Shown: positions 1-6,752 of the stretch, one piece after another
Layout of the letters: each line of letters begins with the position of its first letter
Numbering within the stretch: the stretch's first letter is position 1
Source of the DNA: an uncultured Sphingobacteriales bacterium
Lineage (GTDB): Bacteria; Bacteroidota; Bacteroidia; Chitinophagales; Chitinophagaceae
Direction of reading: 5' to 3'
Assembly: GCA_946887085.1 (NCBI GenBank)
Contig: CAMPKG010000133.1
Location: forward strand, 1 to 8,697
DNA: 8,697 bases
Position numbers and translations under genes: made by a program
Notes under the pieces: model-generated
What the model saw: only the letters and a program-made list of their open reading frames with translations
Told to the model about the DNA's origin: nothing
Databases searched by the model: none

Positions 1-271
1 ATACCGGCCCTACCCAACCTTAAACCGCTGCATTTCAGTCTTTTTCCCTACCCTTGTGAACGAAAAAGATCGTAACGAACGAGTTGATTTTAAATTGTTT
101 GTATAATTTGGCGCAGTATTTGATTTAACTTTTTTGCAACATCTTATACTATATTTTCGACTTAATCGTTAATATCTTACTAAAAACAGACAATCTTATA
201 AGCAGTACCTCTACCTGACTAATCTTACTGAAATGGCGTGAAGCTTACGTTATTTAAAAAGGTAGAAGTAT
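1..271. other. Non-coding leader upstream of the sigma factor
   Basis: This stretch has no credible open reading frame on either strand. It is AT-rich from about position 85 to 260, as expected for a promoter region. A candidate Bacteroidota-type promoter is listed separately. An A-rich stretch ending in AAGGTAG (258-264) lies just before the sigma factor start and may serve as a weak ribosome binding site. I saw no stem-loop strong enough to call a terminator or riboswitch. The first 60 bases could belong to the flank of a gene outside the window, but nothing shows which. Confidence 0.5.
84..110 (+). promoter_or_regulatory. Candidate Bacteroidota-type promoter for the sigma factor operon
   Basis: A TTG at 84-86 is followed about 17 bases later by TATAATTTG (102-110). 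This resembles the primary-sigma promoter of Bacteroidota (TTG near -33 and TAnnTTTG near -7), but it is not an exact match and the spacing is slightly short. A second partial match, TATATTTT at 150-157, lies downstream. The predicted start would leave a leader of about 150 bases. The call rests on pattern alone. Confidence 0.25.
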
Positions 272-856
272 ATGCAATTAATCCATCAACTGTCCGATGC
301 CGAGTTAATTCACGATTTCCTGCAAGGCCGGGAAAGTGCATTGGAGACCCTTATTGTACGCTACAAGGATAAGATATACACATCTATCTACATGCTGGTG
401 AAGGATAAATATATCGCTGAAGATATATTCCAGGACGCCTTCCTGAAGATGATCAATACCATGCGGCAGGGCCGCTACTCCGAGCAGGGGAAATTCCTGC
501 CCTGGGCTATGCGGGTGGCACATAACCTGTGCATGGACCACTTCCGGAAAGTGAAACACCAGGTACAGATAACCCTGCCCGATGGTACGGATATCTCCGA
601 CCTGTTCGGCAACCGCGGCGATACCCCGCCCGACCGTATAGAACAGCGACAGGTGAACGACAGCGTGCGGAAGCTCATAGAACAGCTACCCGAAGAGCAG
701 CGAGAGGTAATAGTGCTGCGCATGTATGGCGATATGAGCTTTAAAGAAATAGCAGACATTACCAGCGTAAGTATCAACACTGCATTGGGCAGGATGCGCT
801 ACGCCTTGCTCAACCTCCGCAAGCTGATACAGGAAAACCAGATGGTTTTGCGCTAG
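272..856 (+). CDS. RNA polymerase sigma factor, ECF (sigma-70) family
   Basis: This 194-residue protein is a complete two-domain ECF sigma factor that would direct RNA polymerase to a set of promoters. Region 2 spans about residues 22-93 and includes the core-binding helix around AEDIFQDAFLKM (49-60) and the -10 recognition segment ending in WAMRVAHNLCMDHFRK (78-93). Region 4 spans about 130-186, with LPEEQREVIVLRMYGDMSFKEIA (139-161) and the helix-turn-helix SVSINTALGRMRYAL (165-179), which would contact the -35 element. Length is normal for the family. The ATG at 272 follows a purine-rich AAGGTAG. No anti-sigma factor lies beside it; the next gene, rsmE, follows after 26 bases, so it may be controlled by expression level or by a distant partner. 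The regulon cannot be deduced. Family assignment is sure; subgroup is not. Confidence 0.95.
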   Translation: MQLIHQLSDAELIHDFLQGRESALETLIVRYKDKIYTSIYMLVKDKYIAEDIFQDAFLKMINTMRQGRYSEQGKFLPWAMRVAHNLCMDHFRKVKHQVQITLPDGTDISDLFGNRGDTPPDRIEQRQVNDSVRKLIEQLPEEQREVIVLRMYGDMSFKEIADITSVSINTALGRMRYALLNLRKLIQENQMVLR

Positions 857-882
857 CCGCTGTTTTGCTCTATCTTGCCCGC

Positions 883-1602
883 ATGGCGTTGTCATTGTTT
901 TTTCATGATACTCCCTTGCAACAAGGCGTTGAACTGCAGCTGGAAGAAGACACGGCCCGGCATGTGGTGCAGGTGCTGCGCATGCAGCCCGGCCAGCAAA
1001 TACAGCTTACCGACGGCAAAGGCCATCTAGCCACCGCTTCAATCACGCGCGCTGAAAAGAAAAAATGCAGCGTACTGATCGAAGCGGTTGTTTTTTTTGA
1101 ACAGCGTGACCCAAGGTTGCACCTGGCAGTTGCCTTTACCAAAAATGCCAGCCGCAACGAATGGCTTTTGGAAAAGGCGACAGAGATGGGTGTACATTCC
1201 ATTATCCCGGTTATCGCCACCCGCACCGAAAGAGAAAAAATACGCTACGACAGGTGGAAGAATATCCTTGTCTCTGCTATCCTGCAATCGCAGCAATTCC
1301 ATCTTCCCCATCTTCTTGAAGCAACATCATTAAAAGATATACTCTCGAAATATAGTGATGCACCACAAAAACTAGTGGCGCACTGCATGGAAGATAAACA
1401 GCGCAACCCACTTTCTATTGCGCTGCAGCCTCATAAAGAAACCTTAATATTAATAGGGCCCGAGGGTGATTTCACTGCTGAAGAGGTAGCTTTGTGTGAA
1501 GCGCAGCAATGTACGGGCATATCGCTTGGTGACACGCGCCTGCGCACGGAAACGGCGGCAATGGCAGCCTGCGCTTTTTTCAATATGATCAATCATGGCT
1601 AG
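883..1602 (+). CDS. rsmE: 16S rRNA (uracil-1498-N3)-methyltransferase RsmE
   Basis: RsmE uses S-adenosylmethionine to methylate N3 of U1498 in 16S rRNA, in the decoding region of the small ribosomal subunit; it acts in the cytoplasm. The 239-residue product has the family layout. A small PUA-like N-terminal domain (about 1-70) contains HVVQVLRMQPGQQI (27-40). A SPOUT (trefoil-knot) methyltransferase domain follows, with TKNASRNEWLLEKATEMGV (86-104) and the cofactor-binding knot GPEGDF (192-197) and LGDTRLRTETA (215-225). I chose ATG 883 over an upstream TTG at 865 because MALSLFFHD matches the usual family N-terminus. The length agrees with E. coli RsmE (about 243 residues). Its last 8 bases overlap the next gene, which suggests translational coupling. 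Confidence 0.95.
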   Translation: MALSLFFHDTPLQQGVELQLEEDTARHVVQVLRMQPGQQIQLTDGKGHLATASITRAEKKKCSVLIEAVVFFEQRDPRLHLAVAFTKNASRNEWLLEKATEMGVHSIIPVIATRTEREKIRYDRWKNILVSAILQSQQFHLPHLLEATSLKDILSKYSDAPQKLVAHCMEDKQRNPLSIALQPHKETLILIGPEGDFTAEEVALCEAQQCTGISLGDTRLRTETAAMAACAFFNMINHG

Positions 1603-2254
1603 AATATTCCTGGTTATAATTTTATCGTTGCTGAGTGTAAATGCGGGTGCGCAGAACATGAAGCTTGCCCTGCTTAAATACGGTGGTGGCGGCGACTGGT
1701 ATGCCAATCCAACCGCGCTTAAGAATCTTGCGCAATTCTGCAATCAGCAACTACATACACGTTTTGATCTACAGGAGGCGCAGGTAGAGATAGGGAGCCC
1801 TGATCTTTTCAACTATCCCTTCGTACACATGACTGGCCATGGCCGCTGGGAAGTGACCGAGGCAGAAGCTCAAAACCTGCGTAAATATTTAGAAGCGGGA
1901 GGCTTTCTTCATATTGATGACAACTATGGCTTAGACCAATATGTCCGCCCGGTATTGAAAAAAGTTTTTCCGGAGCTGAGTTTGGTGGAGCTGCCTTTCT
2001 CACATCCCATTTACCACCAGAAATTCAACTTCCCGAATGGTGTGCCCAAAATTCATGAGCACGATAAAAAACCGGCTAAAGGTTACGGACTTATTTACAA
2101 AGGACGTGTAGTGGTCTACTATAGTGTAGAGACCGACTTAGGCGATGGCTGGGAAGATCCCGAAGTGCACAAGGATACCCCTGAAAAACATACGCAGGCT
2201 TTGCAGATGGGCGCTAACCTGGTGCAGTATGCTTTTAATGGCGGGGCTAATTAG
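1595..2254 (+). CDS. Secreted DUF4159 domain protein
   Basis: This 219-residue protein starts with a signal peptide (about 1-19, cut after NAGA), so it is probably periplasmic. The rest matches the DUF4159 family common in Bacteroidota: KYGGGGDWYANP (28-39), the HMTGHGRWEVT segment (78-88), AGGFLHIDDNYG (101-112), FSHPIYH (135-141) and a conserved tail with DLGDGWEDPEVH (181-192). The fold is thought to resemble class I glutamine-amidotransferase-like domains, but no catalytic triad is evident and the biochemical role is unknown. The start overlaps rsmE by 8 bases. Oddly, the last 43 codons (2126-2254, from residue 178) are repeated 481 bases downstream with only silent changes. The 3' end of this gene, or more of it, may therefore have been replaced by DNA from a relative. 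The encoded protein is intact. Confidence 0.9.
   Translation: MARIFLVIILSLLSVNAGAQNMKLALLKYGGGGDWYANPTALKNLAQFCNQQLHTRFDLQEAQVEIGSPDLFNYPFVHMTGHGRWEVTEAEAQNLRKYLEAGGFLHIDDNYGLDQYVRPVLKKVFPELSLVELPFSHPIYHQKFNFPNGVPKIHEHDKKPAKGYGLIYKGRVVVYYSVETDLGDGWEDPEVHKDTPEKHTQALQMGANLVQYAFNGGAN
2126..2254 (+). repeat. Direct repeat, copy 1: 3' end of the DUF4159 gene
   Basis: These 129 bases encode residues 178-219 and the stop of the DUF4159 protein. They match 2607-2735 at 111 of 129 positions (hand count) with no gaps. The 17 differences in sense codons fall in 16 codons and are all synonymous; the 18th is TAG against TAA in the stop. Twelve differences lie in the first 51 bases, none in the next 38 (2177-2214), and six in the last 40. 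Upstream of 2126 the similarity to the second copy stops abruptly. Confidence 0.95.
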
Positions 2255-2606
2255 TTTATGAATTCCTTCTTAAAGCAAACTGTAAAAAGCTATCTCGGCG
2301 ATAAAGGCAAACGAGCCGATATAATATTTTATGTCCTTTTTGCTTTTTTTCTACTTGCAAATTATAGTTGGGAAACGTTTGGTCGATATGGCATTGCCAT
2401 TGCTGCGGTTAGCGTTGTGAGTTTTGGTATTTTCGAGAGCTTCATTCTAGTAAGAGGCATTAGAAAAATAACGAATCGTTCTATTGTCAAACTTGCCGTT
2501 TGCGCACTAGCGATTATCATCGGCTACACTACCCTCCCATTGTCTGCCTGGGCTTACATTCTAACGTTAAGCGGGATCATTTCGCTTCTTGCATTGTGGA
2601 TCACTC
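2126..2606 (+). other. Putative 481-bp inserted block carrying a membrane-protein ORF
   Basis: This is the unit between the start of repeat copy 1 and the start of repeat copy 2. It holds the present 3' end of the DUF4159 gene and a 122-codon membrane ORF. Inference: DNA from a diverged relative recombined into the DUF4159 gene on its left side and was joined without evident homology at 2606/2607, leaving the original 3' end displaced. The left limit cannot be placed because it is homologous to the target and could lie further upstream. No transposase, integrase or terminal inverted repeat is visible, so it is not a conventional insertion sequence. Confidence 0.45.
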
Positions 2607-2626
2607 GTGGAAACCGATCTTGGTGA
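2258..2626 (+). CDS. Small four-helix membrane protein of unknown function, probably with altered C-terminus
   Basis: This 122-residue ORF starts 3 bases after the DUF4159 stop. I do not recognise the family. It has a short basic N-terminus (KQTVKSYLGDKGKRAD, 6-21) and four hydrophobic segments at about 22-38, 44-65, 77-95 and 97-115, so it is predicted to be an inner-membrane protein. The coding sequence before the repeat (2258-2606) is about 40% GC by hand count, against about 47% in the adjacent last 214 bases of the DUF4159 gene, which is compatible with foreign origin. The junction with repeat copy 2 falls in codon 117, so the last six residues (RGNRSW) and the TGA stop are read out of frame from the displaced DUF4159 tail. 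The native protein probably ended differently, so this may be a chimera or truncation. Expression would depend on read-through and coupling from the upstream gene. Confidence 0.6.
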   Translation: MNSFLKQTVKSYLGDKGKRADIIFYVLFAFFLLANYSWETFGRYGIAIAAVSVVSFGIFESFILVRGIRKITNRSIVKLAVCALAIIIGYTTLPLSAWAYILTLSGIISLLALWITRGNRSW

Positions 2627-2735
2627 TGGTTGGGAAGACCCTGAAGTGCATAAAGACACCCCTGAAAAACATACGCAGGCTTTGCAGATGGGCGCCAACC
2701 TGGTGCAGTATGCATTTAACGGCGGCGCCAATTAA
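2607..2735 (+). pseudogene. Displaced 3' fragment of a DUF4159 gene (repeat copy 2)
   Basis: Read from 2607 (GTG, codon for the valine matching residue 178), this fragment encodes the same 42 residues as the end of the upstream DUF4159 protein, then TAA. It has no start codon or 5' part of its own, and the only predicted frame entering it from upstream (the membrane ORF) runs in another frame and stops at 2626, so it is a relic. All differences from copy 1 are silent, which means both sequences diverged while encoding a protein under strong constraint and that this copy lost its function recently. It ends 7 bases before the stop of the convergent epimerase gene. I saw no clear hairpin terminator between them. 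Confidence 0.85.
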
Positions 2736-2742
2736 GGAAACA

Positions 2743-3702
2743 CTACAGCTTTTGCCTCCAATAAGCGATCATGTCGGCAATGGTGGTATCCAGCGATACT
2801 TTTTGCTGCCAGCCTGTGGCAGCTTTTAGTTTTGACGAGTTGCCGTAGATGATCGGTTCGTCTTGCGGGCGAATGAGTGATTGATCTACTACGGGATTAA
2901 GTTTCTGGCCTGTGACAGCCTCTATCTTTTCCAGAATGTCGTGCATACTGTAAATATGCTCGCCGCTGATGTTGTACACATCACCGTAGTTTCCTTTCTC
3001 TCCTAACAGGTATAATGCGTTTATCAGGTCGCGCACATCGGTTATCGCTCTACGCGTATTCAGGTTGCCGCAGGTAAATTCATTGATCTGTCCTTTTTCA
3101 AGCATTACCGCGCGTTTGGTGAAATCCGAAACTACATCGTTCACTTTACGAACACCGGTGGTGTTAAATATCCGTGCACGTATGGTTCTGATGCCGAAGG
3201 TGACGAAATACTGGTATGCCAGCAGGTCCTGGGAAACTTTGCTTACTCCGTAAGGATGTAGCGGCAGCAATTCCGCATCCTCGGTTACCGGGTGATCGAA
3301 TTTGGTGAGTGACGATCCATATTCTGCACTCGAACAGGCGACGATCACGACAGGATCGTACGAGGGATTGGCTTTCCTGATCCTCTTGATCGCCTCAAAT
3401 ACATTCACCGTACCCGTAACATTTGCATCAAATGTTTCCACAGGTATCTCCCATGATAAGGCGGGATAACTTTGTGCGGCGAGGTGGTAAATGACCGTTG
3501 GCAGGTTATCGTTTATCAGCTGGCTTATCTTGTCTTCTTTGCGCACATCACACAGATGATATTCGCATTTATCTGCCACTTCGTTAATATCGATAGTAGG
3601 CGTAAAATAGGTAGCAACTGGCTTGATGCCTTTGCTGTAATAGAATTCGATAAGGTGGGAGCCCACCATTCCGCAGCCTCCTGTTATAAGCACAGTACTC
3701 AT
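2743..3702 (-). CDS. NAD(P)-dependent sugar-nucleotide dehydratase/epimerase/reductase (extended SDR)
   Basis: This 319-residue cytosolic enzyme probably modifies a nucleotide-activated sugar for glycan synthesis. It has the extended short-chain dehydrogenase layout: dinucleotide-binding TGGCGMVG (7-14), CDVR (51-54), HLAAQS (73-78), the catalytic serine region CSSAEYG (123-129), catalytic YGVSK with Tyr151 and Lys155, and the substrate-domain segment RRAITDVRD (217-225). The VVSDFTKRAVMLEKG stretch (190-204) and the tail around TGWQQKVSLDTTIADM resemble GDP-6-deoxy-mannose reductases and GDP-mannose 4,6-dehydratases, so GDP-rhamnose or GDP-fucose type chemistry is plausible, but the exact substrate is not settled. 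Its ATG shares one base with the stop of the upstream glycosyltransferase (TGATG), implying coupled translation. Length is normal for the family. Confidence 0.88.
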   Translation of the reverse strand: MSTVLITGGCGMVGSHLIEFYYSKGIKPVATYFTPTIDINEVADKCEYHLCDVRKEDKISQLINDNLPTVIYHLAAQSYPALSWEIPVETFDANVTGTVNVFEAIKRIRKANPSYDPVVIVACSSAEYGSSLTKFDHPVTEDAELLPLHPYGVSKVSQDLLAYQYFVTFGIRTIRARIFNTTGVRKVNDVVSDFTKRAVMLEKGQINEFTCGNLNTRRAITDVRDLINALYLLGEKGNYGDVYNISGEHIYSMHDILEKIEAVTGQKLNPVVDQSLIRPQDEPIIYGNSSKLKAATGWQQKVSLDTTIADMIAYWRQKL

Positions 3703-4826
3703 CAGCTAATTGAATTGACTTGTTGTATGAAGCGGGTAGTTATATTGTCCCAATAATAATAATCATAAAATTCCTTTGTCGTATTGCGTTTGGCACGACC
3801 GCACATATCAACGACGGCGGTCGTAAAGCCTCCCCAATCGTTATCGTCAACCACGATTAGCTTCTCTTCGACTGTATCCTTGTTAAACCCGATGCTACCG
3901 TTGCGGGTAGAAACTACATTGGTGTTGTAAGCGATGGCTTCCACTAAGCGGGTCTTTATACCGCCACCACCGATCACGGGGTTCAGGTATACATCTGCCC
4001 CTTTGAAATAAGTAGTGATGTCATCGACAAAGCCAGCATAAATTATATTGTGGTCCTTATAAGCCTCCAGGTTGTTGTAAGACGCATCAAGCCCGCTGCC
4101 GCAAATGAGTAGTTTGTATTTAAAATCTTTGATCTTCTCCAGTCGTGGGTTGATCTCGTTCAACACTGCGTTCAGTGCTTCGCGGTTGGGTTTGTAATCA
4201 AGAGCTCCATTATAGATCAATATTTTTTCGTCGGGCTGCAGGCCATGCGTTTGTCGCAGGTAGTTACGGCAGGTGTCGCTGTCTACAGGCAAAGCACCTA
4301 TCGCCATCCCCGTAGGCATTACGAAAGCATGCTTCAGTTTGCCATCTATCTGTGCATATTTCTTATCGTCCTCTGTAATGAAAAAAACAGCATCGGCCTT
4401 ACTGTATACATAGTGTTCGTAGCGCTTAAGTACCGGCCACCACCATTTGCCAAAATCGCGGAAACGTGCATATTCGATGTTATGCGAACGTATACCCCAT
4501 TTGATGCCCGTCGATCTTTTCAACGCCACACCCATCCAGGCCATATAGGGATGCTCTATCAAAAGAAAATCTACCTGCAGCGACCTGATGATCTGCTTAA
4601 TTGCCGAAACATATGATGTGCTGAGATAGCGCGATCTCGAATTGTCGAATAGCTGAATAAGGTTGAACGACACTTTGGGTTGCGTCCCGTATTTCACATT
4701 CACCGCCGATACGCTGATTTTTTCAGACAGGTTGTTATTGAACTGCAGAATCGATTTTCTGCCCGCACTTGTTGTGGGGAATAGAGGGTAAGGAATGATG
4801 CTTAATAACCTGTTGAGCGGGGCCAT
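3702..4826 (-). CDS. Glycosyltransferase family 4 (GT-B fold)
   Basis: This 374-residue protein would transfer a sugar from a nucleotide donor to a lipid-linked or other glycan acceptor at the cytoplasmic face of the membrane. The N-terminal acceptor domain opens with IIPYPLFPTTSAGR (10-23), a glycine-containing loop typical of GT4 enzymes, and includes IRSHNIEY (112-119). The C-terminal donor domain contains YNGALDYKPNREAL (205-218), LICGSG (240-245), YAGFVDD (263-269) and the donor-site segment GGGGIKTRLVEAIA (286-299). No signal peptide or membrane helix is seen. Length is normal. The ATG at 4826 leaves the expected short lead into the first beta strand. It is followed by the sugar-nucleotide enzyme with a one-base overlap, so the pair likely acts on one glycan. 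A weak promoter-like TTATTTTG (4850-4843, minus strand) lies just upstream. Donor and acceptor are unknown. Confidence 0.9.
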   Translation of the reverse strand: MAPLNRLLSIIPYPLFPTTSAGRKSILQFNNNLSEKISVSAVNVKYGTQPKVSFNLIQLFDNSRSRYLSTSYVSAIKQIIRSLQVDFLLIEHPYMAWMGVALKRSTGIKWGIRSHNIEYARFRDFGKWWWPVLKRYEHYVYSKADAVFFITEDDKKYAQIDGKLKHAFVMPTGMAIGALPVDSDTCRNYLRQTHGLQPDEKILIYNGALDYKPNREALNAVLNEINPRLEKIKDFKYKLLICGSGLDASYNNLEAYKDHNIIYAGFVDDITTYFKGADVYLNPVIGGGGIKTRLVEAIAYNTNVVSTRNGSIGFNKDTVEEKLIVVDDNDWGGFTTAVVDMCGRAKRNTTKEFYDYYYWDNITTRFIQQVNSIS

Positions 4827-4923
4827 CGTTTACTATATGCGGCAAAATAATGAAATGTGCCCATTCTTTGGCAGGATACCATATAGTTACGATCTCATCT
4901 TGTAGTTTTTTTGGATACAACCA

Positions 4924-6741
4924 CTAGTGAAACCTTTGCCGCGGGGCAAGGGCAGTATCTGTAAGCGTATGCATAAAAGCGATCAATGCTTTCTTTTCCG
5001 CAGCAGTGAGATCGAGCCTGTCAGATGCCAGGGTTTGATTTGGTATATCAAAGCCCAGTCCGCTGCCACCGCCTTTGTTGTAAAACTCGATCACCTCCTC
5101 AAGCGTCTTGTACACACCATTGTGCATATAAGGTGCGGTCAGCGCAATGTTTCTCAAGGTTGGCGTTTTAAAGGAAAAAAGCTGGTGCGGCATTTTGTAC
5201 AAGTGAAATTTGCCGGAGTCTGCATCCTGTACCGGACGAAGAGTATCCGCGTTCGCCGGCACACCCAGGACCTCACTTTCCATTTTATCATATAAAGGAG
5301 GCACAGCGCCGCTGAACAAAGGCACATAATGACAGGTACCACATTTGGCTTTGCCCATATAAATATTGAAGCCTGCTATCTCCTCCGCATTCATTATGCT
5401 CATATCACCACGCATGTATTGATCGAAACGTGAGTTGAGCGTAGTCAGCGAGCGCACATAAGCAGCAAGAGCTTTTTTGACATTCGTTTCGGTATTTGAC
5501 TTGTCGCCCGGGAATGCCTGCGCGAACAGGTTTTTATATTCCTTCTGCTTGCCGATAGCGGCAACTATTTTATCAAACTGTCCATCCATTTCCTCACGGT
5601 TAGATACCACCGCATGCACCTGGTCCTCGAGGAAATTAATGCGGCTGTCTGCAAACTGAACCGGTTGAAGTGCGGAATTAATAAGCGTAGGTGTGTTACG
5701 AGAAAGCTGTTTGTTGCCAAACAGCGATGTATTCACCGAGAGGCCATCTGCAAATGCTTTTCCGGGGATATGGCAGCTCGCGCAGGAACGCTTGCCGTTC
5801 GATGAAAACAGCGGATCGTGAAAGAAACGTTTTCCGAGCGCCACCTGTTCTGCACTGGCAGGCTTTGTCCCTTGCGGCGCAAAGAAATATTCGTTGTACG
5901 CTTTCGAGGAGAACTGGTGAGGTGCAGCGGGGTCTATTGCACGGTCTTGTCTTACAAAAGCGATCTTGTTTTCCACCTGGAAATCATGAAGCTCCTGCAA
6001 CAGCGGATTAATGTATTGCGCAGTGAATACGGCGCGGTCGAAAGAATTGAAGTCTGGGTACTGCGCTGTAAAACTTATAGCTGCATCGTGTTTTTCAGTA
6101 AGTGCAGCGTCTGCTTTATAATAACTCAATACCTCTTTCATACTCTCCAGTGTAGCCTGAGCCTCGGGTATATTGTTCAGTGCAACCGGAGAGTCGAAAC
6201 CTGAAATACCTTTGGCAATAAGCCTGTAAATGTTCAATCGAAGTGCGTCGAATATTGCAACATCGTCGGTCTCCAGTTCTTCGAGATAATTTTTCACACG
6301 GCGCACCTGGTGGACGATGCTGCTGATCTCGTTGGCGATCACCAGCCTGCTTTCTTCAGTCAGTTTGTCGTACACAGGCGCTTCCAAAACCTGGAATCCC
6401 GTAGGGTGTTGCGGTTCTTCGGGCTCGCTGGGTTCTGCTTCCAATAAAGGTGCGCCGTTGATGCGGTTGGCGGCAGCGGGATAGTAATACTCCACCAGGA
6501 ATTCGATGCGCTTGTATAATATCCTGCAGCGTTTGAAACGTTCCTGCAATTGTTCCGAAGTTTCATGTTCTGCCGACTTTTTATAGGCCACCAGTTCTCG
6601 TTCCAGCGTATCGAGCTGTGCTGCGGTATATAATTTTACTTTCTGCTCCGGCGTATTATTTGTGGCCGTTGCAGAGATCAGAATAACCGGCAATAATACC
6701 AGCAATACGATGACGATAAACTTTTTGTTCTTCAATAACAT
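4924..6741 (-). CDS. Diheme cytochrome-c peroxidase/MauG family protein with N-terminal imelysin-like extension
   Basis: This 605-residue exported protein has an N-terminal hydrophobic signal (about 5-25). The C-terminal half (about 295-600) is a typical diheme peroxidase: ALGKRFFHDPLFS (301-313), the first haem site CASCH (320-324), the second haem site CGTCH (467-471), TPTLRNIALTAPYMHNG (526-542) and LEEVIEFYN (547-555). Such enzymes reduce peroxide with electrons from small cytochromes or, like MauG, oxidise other proteins. The N-terminal half (about 30-280) is helical and is absent from classical peroxidases of about 320-350 residues. It contains GFQVLE (115-120), reminiscent of the GxHxxE motif of imelysin-type periplasmic proteins but with Gln for His, and GISGFDSPVALNNIPEA (178-194). 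It sits 11 bases behind the LRR gene with AAGAAG before its ATG, so it is the last gene of the operon. Whether it acts as a peroxidase or as a protein-modifying enzyme is open. Confidence 0.92.
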   Translation of the reverse strand: MLLKNKKFIVIVLLVLLPVILISATATNNTPEQKVKLYTAAQLDTLERELVAYKKSAEHETSEQLQERFKRCRILYKRIEFLVEYYYPAAANRINGAPLLEAEPSEPEEPQHPTGFQVLEAPVYDKLTEESRLVIANEISSIVHQVRRVKNYLEELETDDVAIFDALRLNIYRLIAKGISGFDSPVALNNIPEAQATLESMKEVLSYYKADAALTEKHDAAISFTAQYPDFNSFDRAVFTAQYINPLLQELHDFQVENKIAFVRQDRAIDPAAPHQFSSKAYNEYFFAPQGTKPASAEQVALGKRFFHDPLFSSNGKRSCASCHIPGKAFADGLSVNTSLFGNKQLSRNTPTLINSALQPVQFADSRINFLEDQVHAVVSNREEMDGQFDKIVAAIGKQKEYKNLFAQAFPGDKSNTETNVKKALAAYVRSLTTLNSRFDQYMRGDMSIMNAEEIAGFNIYMGKAKCGTCHYVPLFSGAVPPLYDKMESEVLGVPANADTLRPVQDADSGKFHLYKMPHQLFSFKTPTLRNIALTAPYMHNGVYKTLEEVIEFYNKGGGSGLGFDIPNQTLASDRLDLTAAEKKALIAFMHTLTDTALAPRQRFH

Positions 6742-6752
6742 TATTGCACTTC

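Noticed and set aside
865..883. TTG at 865 as the start of rsmE.
   Set aside because: ATG at 883 gives the N-terminus and length usual for RsmE; the six extra residues have no support.
1088..1098. A run of eight T bases in rsmE as a possible frameshift or slippage site.
   Set aside because: The reading frame through it is intact and gives a normal RsmE sequence on both sides.
2126..2735. The repeat could be an assembly chimera of two strains.
   Set aside because: Not excluded, but less likely: the switch at 2606/2607 occurs where the flanks share no visible stretch of identity, whereas mis-joins normally occur within identical sequence. Spanning reads would settle it.
2717..2745. The GC-rich palindrome GGCGCC near the convergent gene ends as a terminator.
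   Set aside because: It is only a six-base palindrome with no loop and no following T run.
2500..2829. A 109-codon frame on the + strand crossing the repeat junction.
   Set aside because: It crosses the insertion junction and enters the epimerase gene antisense, has no family resemblance, and overlaps better-supported features.
4735..4920. A 61-codon minus-strand frame upstream of the glycosyltransferase.
   Set aside because: It overlaps the 5' end of the glycosyltransferase in another frame and shows no recognisable protein features.
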